This document shows positions 47,947-59,660 of a stretch of DNA of 64,000 nucleotides, one piece after another. Location of the stretch: NCBI GenBank assembly GCA_024138025.1, contig JAMXBD010000063.1:744001-808000 (forward strand). Direction: 5' to 3'. The translations under genes were made by a program, and so were the position numbers. Origin of the DNA: Combretum micranthum. Lineage: Eukaryota > Streptophyta > Magnoliopsida > Myrtales > Combretaceae. Every line of letters begins with the position of its first letter. The stretch's first letter is position 1. A model generated the notes under the pieces. The model saw nothing but the letters and a program-made list of their open reading frames with translations, did not search any database and was not told the origin of the DNA.

Positions 47947-49318
47947 TGTTGAGATGAAAATTACTCTTAATTCTTGGGAATAAATTAGATTAATTTGTTA
48001 TTAATTTTATAGAAATTATATGGAATTGGTACTTAATCATGATTTATATGAATATCAGGTCTTTGAAGCCAAAAGAAGTGAAAAATACAAGATTGGAGCA
48101 AAATTGAATCAAAGGAGAAAAATTACATTGAAGGCCGGCTGTGCATATGCTTAGGACGTTGGCCTTTATCATTCTGGACATCACGCACACAATAAAGGCC
48201 GCCAGCTTATCTATCAACGCCGCCGGCCATTACAACGCTGGACGCACGAAAGGAGATCAAAGCCGTCGACGTATCTGGGCTTCTTGCCGGCCATCCTGGG
48301 AATTTCGCCAGCCTTCTTGTAACGGCTGGGTAAATGAAAAGCCATGAAGCATTTAGGCCGGTCAATTCATGATCTAAACGGATCCAGCCTTTGTCCCTAC
48401 GAATTCCATAACTTCCAAACTTGTATTTATATATTATTTAGGGTTTCTTTCAAGAGGATTCATTCATTCCATATTTAGATACAATTTTGTAAGAAAACCC
48501 CAGAGAGAATTCTAAGGGTCATGAGTGGCTAAACTCCAAATCTAGCCAAAGGGATTATTGCAAATCAATTCAAGATGGATTGTGAGACCAAAGTGGTTTG
48601 ATTTCATTGTTCTCTATTTTGAATATTTATATTTCACCAGATTTATTTGTGATTGTTTGTCTATTATTGATATAACTTTGGATCCGGTTGTATTAGATAA
48701 CAAACAATAATCAATCAATTAGGATTCATATCCGTAATTGTATGAATCTCCTAATATAAAGTGATGAAACAACACGATAGTCGTAAATAGATGATTATTT
48801 TTTGTTGTTGATGAAATATAATCTATTCTAAATAATCCATGCTCTATGAGATTGTTGATTAAGGTTAGGTCTCTCTAACTTCTAATGCAATTGATAGATT
48901 AAACCTTAAGAGCATGTTTAGGGTTATCTATTCGATTAGGAATAATCAAAGATCTTATCTTGGTTATTTAATATATAAAAAGAGATTGATTTTCAGAGCT
49001 TGTTGAAAATTATAACTAACCTATTCAAAATAGGAATAATAATTATTGAGTCAAGGATCAATCCCGGGAATTGAATTGTAATAAGACCTAGGCTAGATAA
49101 TCTTTTTAATATAGAAATTCTTGTTAATTAGATATAGGTTTATTTTAATCGTGTGATTTCAAAAACCCCTTATTTTATTTTCTTTTTCTCTTCTTAATCT
49201 CGATAGAAACTTGGGAATTTTACCAGTCCCTGTGGAGACGATTCTGCTCACTCTATTTACAAATATTTACAGCAGGTTGATTATAAATTATTATTTTTGT
49301 TGGATTCGACACCCACCA
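47947..49318 (+). repeat. 3' LTR of the Athila-like element
   Basis: Same length as the 5' LTR, about 17 single-base differences by eye and no indel. Followed directly by the target duplication CATCA. Confidence 0.95.
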
Positions 49319-49323
49319 CATCA

Positions 49324-49570
49324 CCACCACGTGATGGGTCAGATGGGCTACGATCATGGACGGGCTCGTGTGACCGTGGGCCATGTCCTGAAGGATGGGA
49401 ATTAAGTTGCCTTGGGGAAGGTTACCCATCTTCTAGGGACTTACTAATATTATAGCTTTGGGATCGCTTCTTGCTTCGGGATTATAACTATATGTGCATA
49501 CTATTTTGTATATATTGAACCCGTGTGTTCAATGTATGTATTTATAAAGAAATGGGATGCACGATCTACC
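49324..49570. other. right flank of the Athila-like insertion
   Basis: Short stretch of higher GC content without a recognised feature. It continues the DNA that ends at 42474. Confidence 0.4.
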
Positions 49571-51270
49571 ATTTAATCATGATAAAGTTACATTTAATTA
49601 ATAAAACAAGTGCTCAATTTGATTGGATATATTTGAACTTGTTTTGCTTTGATTTTGTTTGTTCTTGTCATTATAGTTTGATTCAAACATATCTTAGGCC
49701 TTGTTTTATTTAGAATTTCTTAAAACCCAATAGATAAAAGTTATATAACTCTTCCTAAGCTTTCCAAAACATCTTAAATCACTTCAATCGGTGCCTGAAT
49801 GAAAAGAGATGTGACCAAAATATGAAACAACATCAAGGTGTTAAGGGACTAGTGTCTTAACGCTAGGTTAGGAGATGTCTAGATGTTAGATGAAAAGTGT
49901 GAAGTTTCTAGAGGCGTTTGGACGTTAGGCTGGGAGACATTCAAATGTCTGCATCAGAAAACTAGTCATTAAAGAATTGGATTCTTGGCTAAAATTGTTG
50001 CAAATGTTGGTAACAGCTAAAAACTTGACGACTCTATAAATTTAAGTGTTTTAGGGACCTGAAGATAGTTATTTGGGTTTATTGATTACTATTAAATCTT
50101 TATAAACACACTCTTAAAGCTTATGTTGTAGTTAATGTTATTTTGTGAGTAAGAGATATAGCATAGTGCTATTAGCTTTGTATTTGTTATCTCATGTAAA
50201 TTGATATACTATAATTTGTTGTGAGTGATTTAAAGGAATTTTGAGTTGAGCCTTGTGTAAAGAACATCTTATAAAGGCTCAACTCAAGTGTTTGTGACTG
50301 TGATGTTAGAGTTTCTTGAGGAGCACTTTGTGATTGTTGTGTTGAATGAAGTACAAAGTCCTCGTTGAGTAAGATATTGTTATAGACTAAAGAAACTAGG
50401 GGATAGTCCAGGTTTAGCGTGGAGTTTGGTCTGCCCCTTAGCATTCATGGTCTATAATAATGTCTCACTCAATAAGAACTTCACACTTCATTCAACACAA
50501 CAATCATAAAATGCACCTCAATGAGCTACAACTACATAATCGCAAACGCTTAAGTTGAGCCTTTACAAGAAGCTCTCAAGCTTACAAGGCTCAACTCGAG
50601 ATTCCATTAAATCATGCACAACAAACTATAGTATAGTGCTTTATAAGAAATAACAAATACAAAGTTAATAGCACTATGCTATGTATCTCACTCATAAAAT
50701 AACGTTAATTATAAATTTCTAATACAAACTTTGAAAGAGTGTTTATGAGGATTTAATAGCAATTAATAAACTCAACTAACTTTCTTCAAATCCCCAACAC
50801 ACTTATATTCATAGAGTTTTCGTGTTTTCTAACCATTACCAACGTCTGCACCGATTTCAATAGAGCATTTAGTTCTCTAATAGCTAGTTTTTTTTATGCT
50901 GGCATTTGGACATCTCCCGACCTAGCAACTGTAGCATTCAGATGCCTTTGGTTTCATTTAGCATCCGGATTTCTTGCAACTTAGCGTTCAGACGCTAGTC
51001 TCCTGACAACTCAACATTGTTTTATATTTTGGTCATATCTCTCTCATCCGGACTTCGATTAAGGTGATTTAAGATACTACGAAAAACTTAAAAAGAGCGC
51101 TACAACTTTTATATGTTGATCTTTAAGAAATTCTAAATAAAACAAGGCCTAAAAAATATTTGATTCAAATTGCAACAACAAGCACAAACATAATCAAAAC
51201 AAAATAAGTTTAAATATATCCAAACCACATTGAGCATTTGTTTTACTAATTAAATGTAACTTAAACATGA
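49571..51270. repeat. 1.7-kb near-palindrome of two LTR-like arms
   Basis: The left arm (about 49571-50388) matches the reverse complement of the right arm (50449-about 51270) almost end to end, with a 60-base centre (50389-50448). Paired words include ATATATTTGAAC, GGCCTTGTTTTATTTAGAATTTCTTAAA, CATAGTGCTATTA, TTTGTATTTGTTAT, GAGTTGAGCC and TTGTGTTGAATGAAGT. Arm identity looks near 75-80%. Both arms contain LTR-like features (a CTCTATAAAT box, repeated ACGCTAGG/ACGTTAGG words), and the right arm seems to continue to an LTR-like TGTTAGGAGC start at 51464 on the minus strand. The pair is therefore probably two retrotransposon LTRs joined head to head. Confidence 0.8.
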
Positions 51271-51464
51271 ATGAACAACAACCTCCCCATTTTATATGAG
51301 GAAAATCCTTACACAATTAACTCCCTCTTAATTTACCACTTCCCATCGGTTAAGCATCCATATTTGAAGCAAATTTTGCAAATAAGTTTAAAAACTTATG
51401 ATTAACTAAAGGAAAACAAAAGTTACACCTAATTTTCAAAACACCTTCATATTTGCTCCTAACA

Positions 51465-54400
51465 CGTTGATTGTGCACCAACTGTATATATAAATAAAAA
51501 CTTGTTTTAATCAGTTGTTTTGGATCTCAAAGTGGTACGGTTTTTCTAGGTGCTAACGTTAGTGGATATTCCTAAGCCTTGATACGAATGGCACAAATCC
51601 TTTGTATATATGATTACCGGCTGACCATATATATCTACCCTTTTGCTTATTTGCATTACATTTGCTTGTTCAAATAACTTGTTTGCTAATGCTTGGATAG
51701 TATGGAGTGAGGATATACTTCACTTATATGGATGTAACTAACTCCTCAATAGTTTGTTTTTTGCAAGTTAGTTGAAAACTGGGAATAAGATAGATTTTTA
51801 GTGTAGAGCCTAATCAAGTTTCACAAGATAGATAAAGGATTAAGAATTTTATAGGTTGAAACTTAAACATAGTTGAGAGATCAAACTTAAAAATGCAGCA
51901 TTCTTTCTTAATTAAACCTACTTGATATTCCTCTTAAATCTAGGTTTACCTTATCTTGTCATTTGATAGGATGTCTGATTTATTGCGGTTCTTATAGTTA
52001 ATGGAACTCTCAATATCCAAAATTATCTAATGGTAATTAACTACATATGTATAATAGTGAGAGAATAATTAATTAGAGTGTTATTGTAAGATGATCATAT
52101 TGTGAGTCCAAATATGATATGATGATTTTAGGACAATCCTATTAGTCCTCATTTAGAAACATCACAAAATAAGATATTCATTAAGAAAAATAAGGAAAAT
52201 AAAATAAAATTATCCAAACATTAATAGCTTAAGATAATTTTTTTATGAAGCTTATTCCATTTTCAATGACTGGAATACATTAAATAAATATATCTTTAAA
52301 CGTGATAGCTTCTCATATAAATTTTTTTTGGCCAATAGCTTCTCATATAATTTACCTTTATTAACTGACACATCCAATTCTCATATTTTATACCTAAAAA
52401 TTGAATATACTAATATTTATACGTAATTTTAATTTATACCTATCAAATTGGCTAATTTAATATACCATTATGCTAAATTGGTCAAGGAATACAAATTAAA
52501 GGCCAGATGCCAAATTTCACAATCCAATTTTTGATTGAGTATGATATTCAATAATTTTAAATTTTAAGTAGAAAATTGAAAATTGAAATTCCAGTTGTTA
52601 ATTATGACATTTCCCTAAAAAATATATGTAATAATATGAAAAAAAAAATAACCCTAGATATTTTAGTGTCGACGTATTAATAAATGAACATTTGCAAATA
52701 TGACTTAAGTTAACAATCTTTCTTATATAAAATAATTCATTCATTTATGAACATGCTAATCTTAACAAGCAATGTAAAATCATGCCTTTATTTCATAGCT
52801 GGGTTAAAGAAGTAAGTTCAAAAGGATAAATTGCAATTAGTTTTTTATGATTTTGATGTAGAAAATGATTAGCAAAAGTACTCATTCTTATGTAAATTTT
52901 TGAAATATTAAAAACGAAAGAGAGAGAGAGAGAGAATGCAAAGAAAGCTTCCAATTCTACGATATTGTGTTGGGATAACACTAATATATCCATTTTAAAG
53001 TTTATGCTCTATATATTTGTAAATTGCTTTAATTTACAATTTAAAAGAAAAAAATAATTCTTTATAGGTCTAATTCTAAGTTAGATTTATTTGCAACGAA
53101 ATGTATTTTTTAAGAGTACCACTTCGATTAAGTTAAAAGTGTTTTCTCATTTTATGTTGGTATGATAGTGGAAAAGCAGAAAAGGGAGGTGGGATATTTT
53201 AGGACACAACAAAGATATTTTAAAACATATGTCAACTAAAAACAAGGAAAAAGTTAGAAAACCTATTAGGTACTAGAAGATACGACGTAGTTTCGACAGA
53301 ATTATCCAGTCAACCATCTAACTGTTAAAATAAATATAATAATTAAAATATTAACTATTTTAATATTAACTATTTTAATAATTCAATCATAAATGGATAT
53401 GATACAAACTATTGGATAATGATGAAACCGATTCCGTTAATATTAATGATAAGACCATAGAATTTCCTAAAAATATAACCCTAGCCTCGCGTTTAGGTAA
53501 TTGGAGGGTCCAGATTTGTTTTATCATAATCCAGTTTGGTATAAAATGCAAAAGAGAATTAAGGTTAAAGCACCCGTTAATTTTTAGATTTAGTGGTAAA
53601 AAAAAAATTTAGATGTAAGATTGGCCTCCTATTATTAATATTTTACTATAAACCAAATATTTTGTAGTTAAAGTGAAGCCATGAATTGTTCATGCCATTT
53701 GGATTGGATAGCGTTGATGAATTTCATTTCATGTGTAGGATAATGTTAATAAACATTAATAATATAGATTATATGTGGTGTAATGGCAACAATAGTGATT
53801 AACACGATAGCAAGGAAATGGTGACACCAATGACATCAAAGTAACAACTATCAATTGTTTTTTGGTAAAAATACAATAACAACTATCAATTAATTAGCCA
53901 AATGGCACATTATGAAGCTCTATATAAAAGAAAATACAAATGCTAATACATTGTAATAACATGGGCAAGAAGTAGAGAGTAAGCCTCAAACCGGTAAGAA
54001 AGACAATTGATAAGATTCGAGTGATTAAGCAAAGAATGCCGGTTGCATAAAGTCTTAAAAAAAAAAAGAAGAAGAAGAGAGAGAGAGAGAAAAGCTATAC
54101 CAATTAAAGAAGAAAGCCTTCGAAGTTTCAAATGGGTAACTATGTTATCTCCAAGATTTCAATACCATAAATGCTTTTTTTTTTTTCTTTTTGAATTATA
54201 AAGAGAGATTTCTATTACTTTGGTATTAAATCCAAGCCAAATCCAAGAAGTGAGACATTTTAAAAAGGAATCACTGAAGGAAACCCTCTTAAGTTAGTGC
54301 TAAATTAAGCACTTTCAATTACCCTTCTTTTTGAAAAACATATGACCCTAACTCCTATGGGTTTAAATCATAATTGTAGGATAGAAAACCAAATAGGAAT

Positions 54401-54661
54401 TATTTAATATAATGAATTTAGGTTATTCTTGGAACAGCAATTGTTAAATATAATAACTTTCATGAAATAAAGTGATTGAGACCATTAATTAGAAGAAGAA
54501 ATTGGATTTAGCACCAAATTACGATATTAGGGGAAAAATAAAAAGTTGCCGAGAGATGACCTAATTATTGAAACAGCCTAGGGAAGACCAAGTTGGTCAA
54601 TGGCCTGGTCGATCCAACCACCCCAGTCATCCTTAAAAAACTTGAAATTAACTAGTACTTA
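51465..54661. other. AT-rich spacer, no gene recognised
   Basis: No coding region could be supported. Microsatellites: (GA)n at 52918-52935 and GAA/GA runs at 54058-54091. A 19-base AATATTAACTATTTTAAT-like word is repeated at 53346-53385. The interval ends at the breakpoint of duplication copy B. Confidence 0.4.
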
Positions 54662-55572
54662 CCCTCTTATTCTATTTCTCACTAAACTCAAAAGCGTTCC
54701 ACCCAATTGCGGATTCAATTCCCATTCCTTGCACTGCTGGCATCCAATGGATACTCCGCGATTCAATTCTTTAGAACAGAACCCGGATTGCTACTAGCAC
54801 AATGCTGGTTTCGGTGGCTCGTTTTCTGTTGACTTTCAGTCAAACTACTAGTACTAGGATTCTCAAAACGAGGTTTTTCCTTTTCCTCAACAGAATGTTC
54901 ACCAGCATTATAATCCGAACCAACAACCCGAACACAATCATCCCTCACGTCGACACTACCCGGGTCACCACCACCCCCACAGCAACCAACAAAATTAAAC
55001 AAATCCCAAGTCCTGTAAATCAAATCCGAGCTCTCGAAAATCACCTCTGTAGACCCCAACTCCACAACCCCACTTGGCAAAGGTATAAAAACCATAGTCT
55101 GCAACCCGTAACTAGCCGCCTGATTCGCTCTATTACACCGGTGGCTCTTGAGCTCAACAGGCCCGGCGATCCAGATATGACACGAATCGATAAAAGCCCG
55201 ACCGGGCAAACCGAAACCATTAACGAAAGACGGAATCATGGAGACCAGGTAGAACCACTCCGTATCCGTAACTTCCTCTTGGACACTAGCATCACTGACA
55301 TTGCTCCCGAATATCGCGGAATTGAGGTGGCGGAGGACGCGTTTACGGTACTCCTGCTCTAAGGGGGAAGCACGTGAGGAAGGCTTTGTCTTGGGCTTGT
55401 TTTGTTCACCATTGTAATAGCCCTCAGCCCAGCAGAGGATTGGGGATGTCGAAACCGAGTAGTCGTAGGAACACCGCCAGAAGACGGCGTAGGTCCAGCT
55501 GTCTGGGGACTTCTCGATTAGGGTTTTGAGACGCTGTTTGAGGAAGTCTTCGTTGAATAAGAAACGAGACAT
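54662..55572 (-). pseudogene. truncated MYC2-like paralogue, JAZ-interaction part only
   Basis: A 269-codon frame (55572-54763) closely matches the N-terminal half of the intact gene, and homology continues out of frame to 54662, where the duplication ends. It keeps the bHLH-MYC_N region with the JAZ-interaction stretch and the activation motif [12 protein letters not shown] (101-112), but has no nuclear-localisation patch, bHLH or ACT-like domain. Residues 1-48 of the intact protein and the adjacent leader are deleted; the start ATG aligns with upstream-ORF 1 of the intact gene. About 38 residues of the Gly-rich linker are also missing in frame, and a 1-bp deletion ends the frame after VLKN. 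The position of Asp95 is Glu50 here. It is probably a pseudogene, but the frame is open; a non-DNA-binding JAZ-binding protein is conceivable. Confidence 0.85.
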
Positions 55573-56333
55573 CGTGAAGAGGGAGAAAGGGAAGGAATTA
55601 CGAGGGTTTGAGGTTTTTTATGATGAAAATTTTTTAATGCAAGGAAGGAAGAGATGGTGAGTGGAGACTGGAGTTTGGAAGTGAAGATGAAGCCGAGGAG
55701 AGAGAGAGAGAGAGAGAAGGAGACGGATATGAGACGATTTAATAGGAAGGTATAATAACGGCGAAAAAAAATCGGAAAGCATAATGCCAACCTATTTTAA
55801 CTATAACGAAAAAAGCCACTTCTTTTTCTTTTTCTTTTTTTTAAATAAAAAATATTTAATTGATTGTTTTGTTAAATCAATTTTTACTTTTTCATGAGGG
55901 CATATTCTCATTTTTCCATTTCTTTTGCCTTTCTTCTCATGTTTTAATTTTTTAATTTTTTTTATTTTTTGTTACTACAATTAGAAAAGAGGATATTCGA
56001 ACTTAATACCTTTCACCAAAGAAATTAAATATGATATCACTAGTCAATAAAGCAATTGGCTATTTCAATGTTATAATTGAATATGATGTCACATCTATTT
56101 GTTCATAATGATTATATTTAAAATTTCTCCCAATAGTAAAGTATACTAGTGCCTGACTAGCATTATCAAAACCAATGTTCTTAGCGAGAATGATTGATGA
56201 TGTAAAATTTAATACTCTTATGGTTTGCTCCCATTTACATTTAAGAGTTCTATTGTAATGCTCAAATAAAGTTCGTGATATTTAAAGTGAGTAAGGAATA
56301 TGGAGTTTTTTACAAATTTAGTGAAGTCAATTG

Positions 56334-56478
56334 ATGAGCACTTAATAACCTCGCAAGAGACTTCCAATTAACGAAAGTAATAACCAAACTACTATGAAAA
56401 AATCTCATGAAGCACTTAACAATCCCCTAAGAGGCTTCCACCTGTGAGGAGTAACACAACCAAACCTACTATGAAAAA
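56334..56478 (+). repeat. tandem duplication of about 72 bp, copy B only
   Basis: Units 56334-56406 and 56407-56478 share ATGA(A)GCACTTAA, AAGAG(A/G)CTTCCA, AAGTAA/GAGTAA and ACTATGAAAAA words. Copy A has one unit (19977-20047). The units have already diverged from each other. Confidence 0.75.
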
Positions 56479-56843
56479 GTTTTAAGGGGATAATTGAGAT
56501 GCAAGTGTTGATTAGGTTATAAAAGAGTACGGCATTGGAAAAAGGTTTAAGTGAAGGAGATATAGTTGGAGAATATTCAATTATCAAATGTTTGATAGTC
56601 TTATGTTGAATATGGTATTAAGTCTATAAGTATGTTTTCTTTTTTTCTTTTTAGCTTAAGTCTATAAGTATGCTATCCTCGGATGTCCATATGTAACAGT
56701 TTCTTCCCCAGTGATGTAGTCTTTTTGCACCCAACAAATATTATTAAAGCCAATGGTCCAACTTTGATGACAGAATAAATGTCACAATTTTGATATTCTA
56801 GTAATTGTTTTATCTACATTTCTTCAATTTATAAATTAGTGGT

Positions 56844-57497
56844 TGTGTGGGTATGAATCCGGGTGCAACGATCACGTGCGTGCCGCGTGACTATCGCGCT
56901 ACACGTGACCTAGAGAAACAACACGTGATAGGATGATCAATGGAGTATCGTGTAGGGAGGAGGAGTCGGCAATCTCAATAGGCTCTAACACATGTGTGAC
57001 AGGTGAGGGAACTATTGAGCATCAACCTCACTAAGTACCACGAATATCGTGTGCGTTCTTGAGTGAGTCAAGTAATTGATTCACAAAAATGGAAATCCGG
57101 CAGCACAACGGTGTTTGTCCAAGATTCCACCTTGTCCCAAATGAGGTAAGGACTAAGGGTATTTATAGAGAATTTGGCCGTCGATGTCGTCCGTCAGATG
57201 AGACCAACGACCAACGGCTAGGATGAGTCCCCTCATTATGGATATGAGTATGGGCTCCTTTATGGACCCAGGCCCATCAAAGCCTTCATTGTAATGTGTG
57301 TGAGCCAATTTGAGAAAGGTTGGAATTGGGCAGGCCAATTCCAACGGGCCCTACTCCAAGCCTACCATGCCAATTCTCCCATGATCATCCCAATTGAACT
57401 GGACCTAATTCTTTAAGCCCTGTCACATTAGCCCAAAGAATTAAATCCAAATAAGAATAAGACTCAAGGCCTTTGTAATCAAATTTGTACATCTACA
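56844..57497. mobile_element. solo LTR, second copy, with 5-bp target duplication
   Basis: A 654-bp block starting TGTGTGGG and ending CATCTACA, flanked by GTGGT (56839-56843 and 57498-57502). It is homologous along its length to 26828-27477. The uninterrupted site is visible in duplication copy A near 20330-20345, which supports insertion after the duplication. Confidence 0.88.
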
Positions 57498-57736
57498 GTG
57501 GTCAAAATTATTTGGATTCTTGAAATATTTTTACATATCATCTTTTTGTTATAATTGTTAATTAATTGTAAAAACACATCAATGGGATAAATTAAAGAAA
57601 ATTGACAACATTTTCGAAATGAAAAGTTGTATAGTAGTGATCCAATAATTTCTTTATGTTTTTTATTATTTCCACAATCAATCACAACATAGCACAGACT
57701 ATGATCTGAAAGCTATTGTAAAAAAAAAAAAAGGCG

Positions 57737-57783
<47 letters not shown>

Positions 57784-59309
57784 AACACACACAACAAAGC
57801 TATTACTAAACCCTGTCATTTGAGGATATCCTTTATCCTTCTTACACCACCTAAAACTGCAAATCCATATTTGTTGATTCCACTATCCACAAATTTCTAT
57901 CTTCTGAATAGAACTTTTCATATTTTTCCTTTTTCTACCATTTTCACCATCATCAATTCATCATAACCCACCACTATATGTCTACTTCAATCAGGCGGAT
58001 GTGAAGAGATCCTAGCAATTGGAATTTTGGATTATCAACAACTTTTTGAATAAGTAATTTCATATTGATTTCTACTTTATGTATTTATCATTTTCTCTTT
58101 TCTTTTTGTGGCCAACCCTTGTGCGGGATTATATCATCCCTTTTATGGAATATTTTCTATTCGCCAATAGGGTGGGTCTTGTTCACGTGGGTATTACCCC
58201 TTAGTCCGGACAGTTTAACTTTTGAAGATATATGTCAGTTTATTCGATTGGGTTTCGATACCCTATCCCTTTTGTATATGAACCCTTCGTTTATGGATCT
58301 TTTTGTATGAATTCGATTGATGTAATATTTACATATTGAATTAAATTCATCTTACTGGAAAAAAAAATTATTGTCAATCTATAAACCCATGAATTTTTCA
58401 GAACTCTTAGAAAATAATTCTAGAGCTAAAAACCAAAATTGAAACCCTAAAGCTGATCCAAGTTAAACTGAACTCTAGAAACTCTAAACAAGATTAAATA
58501 TGAATTTCATAACTTTAAGAAAAAGAGTACCTTCAAAAATAAAATGGAAAACCCAAGAATCATCCAACTTGAAATCCTTACACTAAACAATTCATCAAGC
58601 TGATCCTTAGCACATAAATTGAGACAATACGCCCAAATATTGTTTAATGACAAAATTACAAAACCTTAAACCCTTCGGTGAATTTTAGAATAAAAAGTCT
58701 AAAATTAATATCAAAAGTCAAACCAAGTCAACACATATCCCTAGACTCGATTAAAAATCATAAGAACTGTAACAATATTAAATCATAAAAATAAAGTAAA
58801 CATATAACATAACCATAAGCCCTAAAACCAGAAGTCAATTAGAATCCTTAAAGTCAATTAGGTCAACAACAAGCTCTAATAAAACTAGATCTGGTAATCT
58901 CGCGCTCAAAACCCTAAAACAATAAAATGGAGATAACCTTGGACTATAAACCGAAATAATGTGATACAACCTAAAAAGATTAGATTCATGTTAACATAAT
59001 ATGAAAAATATGTATGTTTGGTTTTTAAATTCTCCATGAGCATATGCTAGGGAATAAAAATGTAAAAATAACATATTGTTCATGTCTTGTTTAACTTTAC
59101 AATTTCATTTATGTTGTATTATGTTGTTGTTTAACATTTACTTTATATATGTTGCTAAGTGTATGTGTGTATATATATATGAACCTAATGCTCACTAATC
59201 TAACATTTTATTTATGCTCTTATTTCATTGTTTATTTACTTATTTAATGCAAATAAATAAAACTAGTTAATCTTTAGTCTTAGACTTGTCCTTAATCAAG
59301 TCAAAATAA

Positions 59310-59660
59310 ATGGGATTTGTCCAAAGTCCAAGGGAGCTTTGAAAATTAATCTAAGACTCATATGATTTTCTTATTTATTTGCTTTGCTTTATTCACGAGA
59401 CTGGAGATATTCAAGTCTCAAGGCGCCTTAATGAAACCTAAGACTCCCAAATTTATGTATTGCTATTTTTATTTTCTTTATGGGACTTCTCCATCTCTAA
59501 GTCTTGAAAAGCCTTGAAATAAATCTAAGACTTCCATGATTTTCTTTGATTTTGCTTTTCTTATTTTTATGGAACTTATCCATTTCTAAGTTCCGGGAAG
59601 TATTGATAACAAGCTAAGACTTCCATATTTTGTTCTTATAATTGCATATTTTATTTTTTA
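59310..59660 (+). repeat. four-unit tandem array, about 88-bp unit
   Basis: Units start near 59310, 59394, 59480 and 59570. Each has a variant of GGGACTT.TCCA, then TCTAAGTC or similar, CTTGAAATAAATCTAAGACT, and a T-rich tail with ATTTTCTT. Units 3 and 4 are the most alike. The array lies within the unclassified insertion. Confidence 0.65.

Larger units (their letters stand above)
42475..49318 (+). mobile_element. young Athila-like retrotransposon carrying only gag and protease
   Basis: The 6844-bp element has two LTRs of identical length (1372 bp), TG..CA termini, and an exact 5-bp target duplication CATCA (42470-42474 and 49319-49323). A tRNA-Asp type primer site follows the left LTR and a polypurine tract precedes the right LTR. 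The interior encodes gag with a zinc knuckle and an aspartic protease, but no reverse transcriptase, RNase H or integrase. The block normally found after pol in this lineage (GGGAGGCAACCCA, then an AAGTGTGGGGGAGGG tract) is retained, so pol was lost internally. I counted about 17 differences between the LTRs (roughly 1.2%), mostly transitions, indicating a recent insertion. It would depend on an autonomous relative. Confidence 0.93.

Noticed and set aside
58065..58310. 82-codon plus-strand hydrophobic frame
   Set aside because: Hydrophobic because T-rich; no motif, and it lies in an unclassified insertion without other coding capacity.
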